Shown: positions 1 to 6,165 of the stretch, piece after piece
Numbering within the stretch: the first letter of the stretch is position 1
Layout: the number at the start of each line of letters is the position of its first letter
Source of the DNA: Candidatus Omnitrophica bacterium 4484_49
GTDB taxonomy: Bacteria > Omnitrophota > Gorgyraeia > Kaelpiales > Kaelpiaceae
Direction: 5' to 3'
Length of the DNA stretch: 7,082 nucleotides
Assembly: GCA_002085265.1 (NCBI GenBank)
Contig: NATI01000079.1
Coordinates: 1 to 7,082 of the forward strand
The notes under the pieces: model-generated
Seen by the model: only the letters and a program-made list of their open reading frames with translations
Told to the model about the DNA's origin: nothing
Database searches by the model: none
Made by a program: the position numbers and the translations under genes

Positions 1-57
1 ATAGAAAGTATTCTTAATCAGAGAGAGAATATCAATTATGTGTTGTTTAAAATTTAA
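1..57 (+). CDS. Possible C-terminal end of a gene entering from the left edge
   Basis: Frame 1 is open from the window edge to a TAA at 55-57 and reads IESILNQRENINYVLFKI. The composition is protein-like, but 18 codons are too few to identify a family and a run this length can occur by chance in AT-rich DNA. The stop lies inside the first copy of the 24-bp tandem repeat. The call depends on whether the frame stays open beyond the window. Low confidence. Confidence 0.2.
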   Translation: MESILNQRENINYVLFKI

Positions 58-98
58 CATTTTTACGTAGTAATAATTTAACATCTTGACGTAGTAGT
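51..98. repeat. Two tandem copies of a 24-bp direct repeat
   Basis: Positions 51-74 and 75-98 are adjacent direct copies that match at 21 of 24 positions; the differences are at unit positions 11, 14 and 23. Each begins AATTTAACAT and contains ACGTAGTA. The copies lie just outside the decayed insertion sequence that starts near 131. They could be duplicated protein-binding sites, an end-repeat of a mobile element, or a slippage duplication. The repeat is directly visible; its role is unknown. Confidence 0.7.
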
Positions 99-100
99 AA

Positions 101-117
101 CAGAGAAAAATTCTCTG
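101..117. repeat. Small perfect hairpin CAGAGAA/TTCTCTG
   Basis: A 7-bp perfect inverted repeat (101-107 with 111-117) is separated by AAA. On the plus strand it is followed by a few T-rich bases (TATTATTT), so it could be a weak terminator for the possible gene ending at 57. It lacks a GC-rich stem and a clean U-tract, so a structural repeat near the element end is equally possible. Confidence 0.35.
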
Positions 118-191
118 TATTATTTAAGAATTAAAAGTGGATTATTTTTAAGCAATTTAAGTTTTAAAAGTGGACTTTTCCACCAAACAAA

Positions 192-574
192 GGTGGATCT
201 CCGATAAAGAGAGCCAAAAAGCCATAAAATATACCTCATTTTAGATTCCAAAGAGCATTAAAAGAGAAAAATCTTTATTCAAGACTTTGTTATTAATCCC
301 CCCTTTTCAATCTATTAAAGACATCTTTTGTATCCGAGTAAGTAAAGCAGTTAACTCTTATCATAAAATATCTCTTAATAAAATTATATTGAAAGCTGAT
401 GGTATCCCGATTGGTAGTAAAGTTGAGCTGCGCATTTATACCAATGAAAAAACAGGACTCTCTGAGATAAAAATATGACATAACAATAAACTTATGGGCA
501 TTCTCTGCCAGAGACAAATTCGCCTCAGGCGAAAAAGAGCTAAAACTAAAGATTTAAATATAGTCCACTTTTAA
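192..574 (+). pseudogene. C-terminal remnant of a DDE (rve-type) insertion sequence transposase
   Basis: The remnant is spread over two frames. The frame from 192 gives GGSPIKRAKKP, a TAA at 225-227, then NIPHFRFQRALKEKNLYSRL. The frame from about 287 continues with IPPFQSIKDIFCI, then VNSYHKISLNK and SKVELRIYTNEKTGLSEIKI, followed by a TGA at 476-478 where relatives have Trp, and finally KDLNIVHF ending at TAA 572-574. The pattern (KDIFC, VN-Y-KIS, VELRI, G-SEI, LNIVHF at the C-terminus) is one I recall from integrase-core IS transposases. The catalytic DDE core is missing entirely. At least one frameshift (about 280-290) and two stops make it non-functional. A 63-codon TTG-start reading (287-478) is only its longest unbroken piece. 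The family match is from memory, not a search. Confidence 0.6.
519..533. repeat. Perfect GC-rich hairpin TTCGCC-TCA-GGCGAA
   Basis: A 6-bp perfect stem (519-524 with 528-533) with a 3-base loop sits inside the last part of the transposase remnant, between the KLMG and KDLNIVHF blocks. About ten codons there look extra compared with the remembered family C-terminus. Read on the minus strand it is followed by TTTGTCTC, so it might act as a weak terminator downstream of the efflux operon, whose last gene ends at 646. A dispersed palindromic repeat is the alternative. Confidence 0.45.
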
Positions 575-645
575 TTTTTAAAATGTCCTCTTTTAAAATT
601 TATCTAACAGTTTAAAATTTTTCTCTTGACACCTTACCTTTTGCT

Positions 646-768
646 TCACTTCGCAACAACGCCGAAATGCCAAAATTTCACATATCTCTGAAATACCTCT
701 GGCTTTATCCCAAAAATAAACCCCATAATTACAGTAACTGCACCCAGAAGCCTAATCAACACAACCAT
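646..768 (-). CDS. 40-residue single-span membrane microprotein, function unknown
   Basis: An ATG at 768-766 opens a 40-codon frame to TGA at 648-646: MVVLIRLLGAVTVIMGFIFG, then IKPEVFQRYVKFWHFGVVAK. A near-ideal Shine-Dalgarno AGGAGGTG lies 5 nt upstream, which is the main reason to believe in it. Residues 2-20 are strongly hydrophobic and would form one membrane span, followed by a basic amphipathic stretch. It starts 39 bp after the MATE stop, so it is probably the last cistron of the efflux operon. It may be a natural small protein, or a longer protein shortened where degenerate mobile DNA now begins. I do not recognise a named family and assign no function. Confidence 0.55.
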   Translation of the reverse strand: MVVLIRLLGAVTVIMGFIFGIKPEVFQRYVKFWHFGVVAK

Positions 769-773
769 AATTA

Positions 774-781
774 CACCTCCT
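774..781 (-). promoter_or_regulatory. Strong ribosome binding site AGGAGGTG for the microprotein
   Basis: On the minus strand AGGAGGTG is followed by TAATT and then ATG (768). Its strength contrasts with the poor or absent sites before the MATE, macB and TolC-like starts, which overlap their upstream genes. It fixes the start of the 40-codon gene and argues for independent translation initiation. Confidence 0.65.
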
Positions 782-807
782 GGTATTTTTAATATTATAC
801 TCCTTTT

Positions 808-2217
808 CTAAGTAAAAATAATATTTTCTGCCTCCAGAATCCTGCGGTGCTGATAGTATCTTTTCTGCCAGAAACACCCCTTAAAATACCATAGCATTGC
901 TGTACCCTGAAAGATATCTGATAGATTAATACCCAGCCAGATACCATTTATACCCAGGCCAAGAAGAAAAGCTATTATATAAGATGATGGAATACGCAAC
1001 CCCAGATGGACAATGCCGGTCATTACTGCCGGAGCAACTGTATCACCAGCACCACTTATCCCTCTACCCAAAACAAGTGCTGAGGCTAAGAACGGCAGTG
1101 TAATTGCTATAAAACGCAGAAAATTACTACCTGTTGTAACCACATCAGGATGGCTATTGAAAATCCTTATTATATAAGGAGCAAAAACAAAAAATATTAC
1201 AGCAAGTGGTAAGATGATTAGCTCATAATATTTTAATGCCACCCATCCTGACTTTACCGCTCTTTTAGAAAATCCTCCTGCCATATTCTGTCCAATAAGC
1301 ACCCCACAGGCACTGCCCATTCCCAGCCCAAGCATTATAACAGCCATTCTTAAGCGTAGAACTATACCATAAGCAGCAAGGGCAACAGCACCAAATACCA
1401 CGATAAAACGAAGAAGCAAAAGAAGTGAAATCTGACGCAACAGAACTTCAAAAGAGGCAAAAAATCCAATGTTTACTATTCTTTTTATAATTGGAAGGTT
1501 AATTTTGAAAATACCTCGATGGAAATGTAAACTTGAATGCCCATACACAAAATGATATAGAAGAATAACTACTCCCATAGCGCGACTGATAACAGTTGCT
1601 ATCGCAGAACCAGCAACTTCCAGTCGGGGGAAAAATCCAAAACCAAAAATAAATAAAGGGTCGAGCAATATATTTACTGCATTGGAGAGGGCAAGAATCT
1701 TCAGAGGAGTAACTGCATCCCCTGAACCTCTCAAAGCCTGATTAAAACTAATAAACAGAAATATAAAAATAGAGAAGATAAAGTTTATTTTTAAATATCC
1801 GCAAGCAGAAGAAACAATTTCTTGTGTTGCTCCAAATACACGCAGTAATTCTACAGTCCCAAAGAGGCCTACTAAAACCATCACTGCTGAACTGATAAAA
1901 CTTATAACCACAACTTGGAAGAGAACTCTATCTGCATTAGTATAATCTTTTTTCCCTGTAAAATGGGCTATCAAAACTGTGGTCCCTGAGGATATACCTA
2001 TAGTCACCATCATTATTACCGAAAGGATAACCCCGGATACAGATAGAGCAGCCACTGCTATATAACCCAATCTCCCCACAAAGAAAAGGTCTACCAATGT
2101 AAATAAATCCTGCAGTAAAGTTGCTATCATTATCGGTGTAGCCAACCTCCAGAGAGAAGAGCTTAACTTTCCTGCGGTGATATTTTCATTAATTTTACGC
2201 GTTCTTATGTTACTCAT
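808..2217 (-). CDS. MATE-family multidrug efflux protein
   Basis: This 469-residue protein has the usual length and hydrophobic pattern (about 12 membrane helices in two related halves) of the multidrug and toxic compound extrusion family. These inner-membrane antiporters export drugs or metabolites using a sodium or proton gradient. The N-terminus shows the family's first helix with Pro28 and an Asp at 43 (FTLVDLFFVG), which corresponds to the ion-binding Asp of NorM-type proteins. A helix-2-to-3 segment (SSGTTVLIAHFTGKKDYTNA) and a second-half LGMGSACGVLIGQNMAG are also typical. The ATG lies inside the last codons of the macB C-terminal piece (8-nt overlap, TATGAGTAA) and has no clear ribosome binding site, so translation is probably coupled. 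The substrate cannot be told. Membership is confident; a MATE subfamily is not assigned. Confidence 0.93.
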   Translation of the reverse strand: MSNIRTRKINENITAGKLSSSLWRLATPIMIATLLQDLFTLVDLFFVGRLGYIAVAALSVSGVILSVIMMVTIGISSGTTVLIAHFTGKKDYTNADRVLFQVVVISFISSAVMVLVGLFGTVELLRVFGATQEIVSSACGYLKINFIFSIFIFLFISFNQALRGSGDAVTPLKILALSNAVNILLDPLFIFGFGFFPRLEVAGSAIATVISRAMGVVILLYHFVYGHSSLHFHRGIFKINLPIIKRIVNIGFFASFEVLLRQISLLLLLRFIVVFGAVALAAYGIVLRLRMAVIMLGLGMGSACGVLIGQNMAGGFSKRAVKSGWVALKYYELIILPLAVIFFVFAPYIIRIFNSHPDVVTTGSNFLRFIAITLPFLASALVLGRGISGAGDTVAPAVMTGIVHLGLRIPSSYIIAFLLGLGINGIWLGINLSDIFQGTAMLWYFKGCFWQKRYYQHRRILEAENIIFT

Positions 2218-2791
2218 ATCTTAATGCTTCTATGGGATTTAATCGTGAGGCTTTACGGGCAGGCCATAATCCAAAACAAATACCAACACCAATAGAAAAA
2301 ACCGTGGCTAAAATTATAGAAAATAAAGATACTTTCGTTGTCCAACCAGCGAATAAAGATAGAAGGAAAGATGCCCCAATACCAACGATAATACCTACCA
2401 CTCCCCCCAAACAGGTCAAAATCATCGCCTCAATAAGAAACTGCAACATTATATCTTTCCTGCTTGCACCTATTGCCTTACGCAGGCCTATTTCTCGAGT
2501 ACGTTCAGCAACAGATACAAGCATTATATTCATAATACCCACTCCACCTACAATCAAAGATATAGCAGCAATACATCCTAAAAGAGTGGTCATAGTCTTT
2601 ATCATATTCATAAAAGTTTCTCTTATCTCGGTCATATCCCGAATAGAAAAAGAATCCTTATTATCTGCTTTAAGACGATGTCTTTTTATAATAATATTTT
2701 CAATATCTTTTTTCACTTCATCTATAAACTTCTGGTCATCAACCTCCACCTCAATGTAATCCACATATTTTTTCCCCAGAAGACGATACAT
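2210..2791 (-). CDS. macB: MacB-type permease, C-terminal fragment (membrane helices 2-4)
   Basis: The 193-codon frame from ATG 2791 encodes the end of the periplasmic domain (YVDYIEVEV), then TM2 (about 69-92, containing LIVGGVGIMNIMLVS), the cytoplasmic coupling segment ERTREIGLRKAIGA (96-109), TM3 (about 116-148) and TM4 (about 155-176), ending PARKASRLNPIEALRYE. This is the intact FtsX-like C-terminus of MacB/LolE-type permeases. The frame is open upstream to 2827 without another start. The ATG at 2791 has no ribosome binding site and corresponds to an internal Met of the family, so it is not a natural start. Reinitiation 18 nt after the TAG is conceivable, but the product would begin inside a periplasmic domain with no export signal. 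Its end overlaps the MATE start by 8 nt. Confidence 0.75.
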   Translation of the reverse strand: MYRLLGKKYVDYIEVEVDDQKFIDEVKKDIENIIIKRHRLKADNKDSFSIRDMTEIRETFMNMIKTMTTLLGCIAAISLIVGGVGIMNIMLVSVAERTREIGLRKAIGASRKDIMLQFLIEAMILTCLGGVVGIIVGIGASFLLSLFAGWTTKVSLFSIILATVFSIGVGICFGLWPARKASRLNPIEALRYE

Positions 2792-2808
2792 TGCAGTAGT
2801 TACAGGGA

Positions 2809-3966
2809 CTACTGAGAGAATTTCATTTCAGCATAGTCTTTTCCTACTCCCTGAACCAGAGTATTACAGTTCTTATTCTCATAGACAACTTGTCCTCTTC
2901 CTCTTACTGAAGGAGAAACTCTTCTAACGTGCTTCAGTTCAGCAATGGCTTCAGCATCACTTAAAGTAAATCGAGTAACCGCACCTGCCTCCAGAGATAC
3001 ACCTCTCATTCTCCAGGAACCTGGAGTTACAATCAGAAGGTTTGTCCCCAAAGAAGCAAATCTCTCTGAAAGAGCCTGTTTTGCCCCTTCTCCTAAGGCT
3101 ATCATAGTAATTACCGAAGCTATGCCAATAAGAATACCCAGCATAGAAAGAAAAGAACGTATACGATTAGAAAAAATTGCCTGCAATCCTTGACGTAGAT
3201 TTTCAATAATTTCTCTGAAATTAAATTTGTAAGATTCTTTACTTTCTTTTAGGGAAAACGATTCATCTTGTATTGTTTGTCCTTTAAATATCTTCCGGGG
3301 TGATTCATCGGAGATTATTTTCCCGTCCTGCATTCTAATCACACGTTGCGACTGATGTGCGATATTTTCATCATGAGTTACAACCACAATAGTCTTGCCT
3401 TGAGCATTTAAATTTTTGAGGATTTCAACTATTTCTTCTCCACTTCTGGTATCCAGATTTCCTGTAGGCTCATCAGCAAGAAGAAGTAATGGCTCATTTA
3501 CCAAAGCCCTGGCAATAGCCACTCTCTGCTGCTGTCCCCCGGAAAGTTCATTAGGTCGGTGATACACTCTATCCTCTAAACCTACTGCTTCCAACTTCTC
3601 CAAAGGCAAAACTTTCTCTTTTTTAGTATATTTGGTATAAATTAAAGGAAGTTCTACATTTTCCAAAGCAGTCATTCGGTTAAGCAGATGAAACTGCTGA
3701 AAAACAAAACCTGCCACTCTGTTTCTTAAATAGGCAAGTTCATCATCATTGAATTCAGTTATATCCTTCCCCAGAAACAAATATTTTCCAGAATCAGGCT
3801 TATCCAGAAATCCCAGGATATGCAAAAGTGTAGATTTGCCCGAACCAGAAGGACCTAAAATAGCCACAAATTCTGAAGGTTCAATCTTAAGAGATACCCC
3901 ACTAAGGGCGACTACATCTACCTTACCCATTCTGTAAATTTTGGTTACATTAACAAGTTCTATCAT
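2809..3966 (-). CDS. macB: MacB-type ABC transporter, N-terminal part (ATPase, helix 1, partial periplasmic domain)
   Basis: The ATPase domain is complete: Walker A GPSGSGKST (38-46), Q-loop Gln90 (FVFQQFHLL), signature LSGGQQQR (141-148), Walker B LLLLADE (160-166), D-loop GNLD (169-172) and H-loop His198. A linker follows, then NFREIIENLRQGLQAI and TM1 (about 272-291, FLSMLGILIGIASVITMIAL), then the start of the periplasmic domain to residue 385. MacB uses ATP hydrolysis to drive periplasmic substrates (macrolides, peptides, lipoproteins or siderophores, depending on the species) through an adaptor and TolC. The ATG overlaps the adaptor stop by 4 nt (ATGA), the expected operon order. At 385 residues this is too short for the fused MacB form and lacks helices 2-4, which lie downstream in another frame. 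Confidence 0.88.
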   Translation of the reverse strand: MIELVNVTKIYRMGKVDVVALSGVSLKIEPSEFVAILGPSGSGKSTLLHILGFLDKPDSGKYLFLGKDITEFNDDELAYLRNRVAGFVFQQFHLLNRMTALENVELPLIYTKYTKKEKVLPLEKLEAVGLEDRVYHRPNELSGGQQQRVAIARALVNEPLLLLADEPTGNLDTRSGEEIVEILKNLNAQGKTIVVVTHDENIAHQSQRVIRMQDGKIISDESPRKIFKGQTIQDESFSLKESKESYKFNFREIIENLRQGLQAIFSNRIRSFLSMLGILIGIASVITMIALGEGAKQALSERFASLGTNLLIVTPGSWRMRGVSLEAGAVTRFTLSDAEAIAELKHVRRVSPSVRGRGQVVYENKNCNTLVQGVGKDYAEMKFSQ

Positions 3967-4907
3967 TTTTTCTTAAATCGTGGCATAAAAGGAGAAAACA
4001 CCTCTCTTCTGGCGGGAAGCTTATATTTCCGCGATGGAATTAAAACTATCTCCTCCTTTGATACTCCCTTTAAAATTTCTACATTTCTGTCATCGTATAA
4101 ACCGGTAATTACTTTTTCCCTGACAACTCCCCTGGAAGATTTCACCAGAACAAATTTCTGATTACCTTCCTTTACAAACGCCTCCTGAGGAAGAAGCAAA
4201 ACATTTTTCTTCTCCTGTATAACTATATCAACATTAGCAGTCATTCCGGAACGAAAAACTTCTGGAATTCTATCTGGTAAAATGTCCACTTCATAAATCG
4301 TGACATTATTAATAATTCTGGATTCATAAGAAATGTGATCTACTCTGGCTTCTACTTTTATATCAGGATAGGCATCCAAGGTTATAACTGCTTTCTGTCC
4401 TAACTTTACCTTCCCAATGTCAGTCTCATCAACCTGAGCTTTAACTATGAGACGGTCGGACAATACCAAAACAGCATCATTCACAGTTACAGTTTGACCG
4501 GGCTCTACTGCCCGGACAATTACCTGACCATCAATAGAGGCAATTAAAGGAGTAGGTTTATAAACTTCCTGCCAGTATTTCAACTCCTTTTCTCCTTTAA
4601 GATGAGCAGCATCTAAAAGAGCAGCCCGCTCTGTAGAACTCATCAAACACAGAACATCACCCTTTTTCACTTCATCTCCTTCTTTTACCAGAATTTCTTC
4701 TATTCTCCCGGCAATAGGTGGTTTTATTTCCACACGATTCTGGGGTTCAACAACTCCAGTGGTAGATACTAAAACACAGATATTACCATAAAAAGGATGA
4801 ATCTCACTATAAATAATGTTTCTGTGTTCGTTTTTTCTCACTTTCAGAAGAAACACAACCATAATAATCAGTATTACAGATAGAAATAAAAACTTAATGT
4901 ATTTCAT
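3963..4907 (-). CDS. Periplasmic adaptor (membrane fusion) protein of the MacA/HlyD type
   Basis: This 314-residue adaptor would link the inner-membrane pump to the outer-membrane channel. Residues about 5-21 form an N-terminal membrane anchor. The biotinyl-lipoyl domain is split: first half around 59-89 (VEIKPPIAGRIEEILVKEGD), second half from about 121 (LIASIDGQVIVRAVEPGQTV). A beta-barrel follows (VKAQVDETDIGKVKLGQKAV, later FRSGMTANVDIVI), then a membrane-proximal domain (LLLPQEAFVKEG, VREKVITGLYDDRNVEILKG) and a basic tail. The helical hairpin between the lipoyl halves is only about 29 residues (90-118), clearly shorter than in classical MacA. The start is supported by AAAAGGAGGGA and lies inside the TolC-like gene's end (14-nt overlap). 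The gene ends in an ATGA overlap with macB. The family is confident; the cargo is unknown. Confidence 0.9.
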   Translation of the reverse strand: MKYIKFLFLSVILIIMVVFLLKVRKNEHRNIIYSEIHPFYGNICVLVSTTGVVEPQNRVEIKPPIAGRIEEILVKEGDEVKKGDVLCLMSSTERAALLDAAHLKGEKELKYWQEVYKPTPLIASIDGQVIVRAVEPGQTVTVNDAVLVLSDRLIVKAQVDETDIGKVKLGQKAVITLDAYPDIKVEARVDHISYESRIINNVTIYEVDILPDRIPEVFRSGMTANVDIVIQEKKNVLLLPQEAFVKEGNQKFVLVKSSRGVVREKVITGLYDDRNVEILKGVSKEEIVLIPSRKYKLPARREVFSPFMPRFKKK

Positions 4908-6165
4908 CTTCCAGCGTCCCTCCTTTTACCTTTATCCACCAGGCTTGAGCAATCATTGCCTCAGCCTGGGCATTTAAATATGCTTTCTGGGCATTTGCCA
5001 GATTATCCTCAATGATTGTCCAGTCATCAAAAGAAATAAGTCCAATAGAATACTGAGCAAAGGCGATTTTTGCCCGTTCCTTTGCTGCCTCCAGATATTT
5101 TTTCTGAACATTTACTTTATCAAATACATCCTGAAATTCTGTCCAGGCTTCCTGGAGTGTAAAAATGAGACTATCCTTTACACTTTTTTCCTCTGCTTCT
5201 TTCTCTTTTAACTGCGATCTGGCTTTAGAAACCTGAGCTATACGACTACCTCCCTCAAACAGCGGGAAAGAAACACTTACTCCCACTGACCATTCCTCAC
5301 CATCTGGTGGCCAATCAGAGGAAGTTCTGCCCACAGAAGAATTTAAAGATACCTTGGGGGGAAAATCAGCCCTGGCAGATTTCAAATTAAAATCCGCCAT
5401 CTTTTTGTAAACAACTGCTTTTTTAAATTCTGGAATATCAAGCACCAATCTTTCAAAATCAGAAACTGCTCTTTCTATTTTAACTTCAAACTCTCCTTTT
5501 ACTAAAATTGGGCTAAAGTCTTCTCTGCCTAACTCTTTCAATAATTTTCTCTGAGCCAGAAGGAGATTCCTTTTTGCCTGAGTAACCTCAAATTCAGCCT
5601 GAGCTAAACTTGCCTGAGTGGTTAATAAAGCACCCTTATGCTCCCTGCCTGCCTCATAGCGCAATTTTACAAGTTCAAGGTTCTTTCTCCTGCGCTCTGC
5701 AATTTCTTCAGCCAAAGAAATCAGTTTCTGAGCCTTTAAAAGATTTACAAATGCCTCCCGGAGATTAAATCGCACTGTGGCAGAAACTTCCCTATACTCA
5801 TACTCTACCGCCTTTATCCTCAAAGAAGCGGATTTTATATCATAAATGGTCTTAAAACCATCAAACAAAAGCTGTTTGCCTATTAAACTATAAGAATAAG
5901 TATTGTTTTCATCCTCGGTAACGGTTCGGGATTTTTTACTACTGAGTCCGGCAGTTATTTGAGGGAGTACCGCACTTTTTATAATTGCTTTCTCCTCTAA
6001 GGCTTGATTTATCTTTTCCTTTGCTGAAAGCAAATCCAGATTATTTTGTAAAGCCTCTCTGAGGCAATCCTGCCAGGTAAACATTTCTCCATAAGCAAAA
6101 TTTCCTGCAGAGATAACAAAAATAGACAGCCCAATAAGAATAATTTTTCTTTTACAATTTCTCAT
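4894..6165 (-). CDS. TolC-family outer-membrane efflux protein
   Basis: This 423-residue protein should form the trimeric outer-membrane and periplasmic channel of the exporter. A signal peptide is visible: basic start MRNCKRK, hydrophobic core IILIGLSIFVISAG, probable cleavage after FAYG (residue 26). Two outer-membrane efflux repeats follow, roughly residues 30-215 and 225-410. The first opens with FTWQDCLREALQNNLDLLSAKEKI; the second carries VSLNSSVGRTSSDW and SVGVSVSFPLFEGGSRIAQVSKA. Long heptad-rich helices (for example 140-210) fit the coiled-coil tunnel. E. coli TolC is longer (493 residues with its signal peptide); about 420 is common in other phyla. The ATG overlaps the regulator's stop (ATGA) with only a weak purine-rich AAGAAAG upstream, so coupled translation is likely. 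Confidence 0.92.
   Translation of the reverse strand: MRNCKRKIILIGLSIFVISAGNFAYGEMFTWQDCLREALQNNLDLLSAKEKINQALEEKAIIKSAVLPQITAGLSSKKSRTVTEDENNTYSYSLIGKQLLFDGFKTIYDIKSASLRIKAVEYEYREVSATVRFNLREAFVNLLKAQKLISLAEEIAERRRKNLELVKLRYEAGREHKGALLTTQASLAQAEFEVTQAKRNLLLAQRKLLKELGREDFSPILVKGEFEVKIERAVSDFERLVLDIPEFKKAVVYKKMADFNLKSARADFPPKVSLNSSVGRTSSDWPPDGEEWSVGVSVSFPLFEGGSRIAQVSKARSQLKEKEAEEKSVKDSLIFTLQEAWTEFQDVFDKVNVQKKYLEAAKERAKIAFAQYSIGLISFDDWTIIEDNLANAQKAYLNAQAEAMIAQAWWIKVKGGTLEDEIH
4917..4927 (-). promoter_or_regulatory. Ribosome binding site inside the TolC-like gene for the adaptor
   Basis: On the minus strand AAAAGGAGGGA ends 9 nt before the adaptor ATG at 4907. It lies within the final codons of the TolC-like gene. 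It supports the chosen adaptor start despite the 14-nt gene overlap, and it is the best initiation site among the overlapping genes. Confidence 0.6.

Larger units (their letters stand above)
131..596 (+). mobile_element. Collapsed insertion sequence with doubled GTGGAC-type end motifs
   Basis: Two copies of a TTAAAAGTGGA(C) motif point inward on the left (131-141 and 164-175). Two inverted copies lie on the right: GTCCACTTTTAA at 563-574 and GTCCTCTTTTAA at 585-596. Several insertion sequences with rve-type transposases (the IS21/IS481 type) carry multiple short end repeats, and the right inner copy overlaps the stop codon of the transposase remnant, as expected for a true element end. Only about 390 bp lie between the two sets of motifs, far less than a full transposase gene. 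This is therefore an internally deleted, MITE-like relic. Exact boundaries and a target duplication were not identified. The family is inferred from the protein remnant. Confidence 0.55.
2210..3966 (-). pseudogene. macB: macB gene broken by an out-of-frame internal deletion
   Basis: The two pieces at 2809-3966 and 2210-2791 together match one MacB-type protein from its first to its last residue, except for the middle of the periplasmic domain. The first piece ends GVGKDYAEMKFSQ at a TAG (2811-2809). The second resumes in the -1 frame as SVVPVTTAMYRLLG, which corresponds to the VWLPYST region of E. coli MacB. From E. coli MacB as I recall it, about 65-70 residues between these points are absent, so roughly 200 bp are lost. 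The joined length plus this gap would be about 650 residues, the usual MacB size. A true deletion or an assembly error would look the same. Confidence 0.75.

Noticed and set aside
476..478. TGA read as Trp (alternative genetic code) in the transposase remnant
   Set aside because: The AbrB-type gene and the adaptor gene both end at TGA with typical ATGA overlaps, so TGA is a real stop here; the remnant is also frameshifted.
293..517. 74-codon minus-strand frame in the left flank
   Set aside because: It lies antisense to the transposase remnant, has no ribosome binding site, and does not resemble a known protein.
1..700. CRISPR array in the repeat-rich left flank
   Set aside because: The 24-bp units are directly adjacent without spacers and the other repeats are inverted element ends.
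2232..2759. 175-codon plus-strand frame inside macB
   Set aside because: It is the reverse shadow of the conserved MacB C-terminal coding region, whose family motifs are clear on the minus strand.
2809..2830. Programmed -1 frameshift in macB
   Set aside because: No canonical slippery heptamer is in frame before the TAG, and even a shift would leave about 65-70 residues missing.
2945..3193. 82-codon plus-strand frame inside macB
   Set aside because: It is antisense to MacB helix 1 and the periplasmic domain and has no independent support.
3749..3937. 62-codon plus-strand frame over the Walker A region
   Set aside because: It is antisense to a strongly conserved ATPase domain and is a shadow frame.
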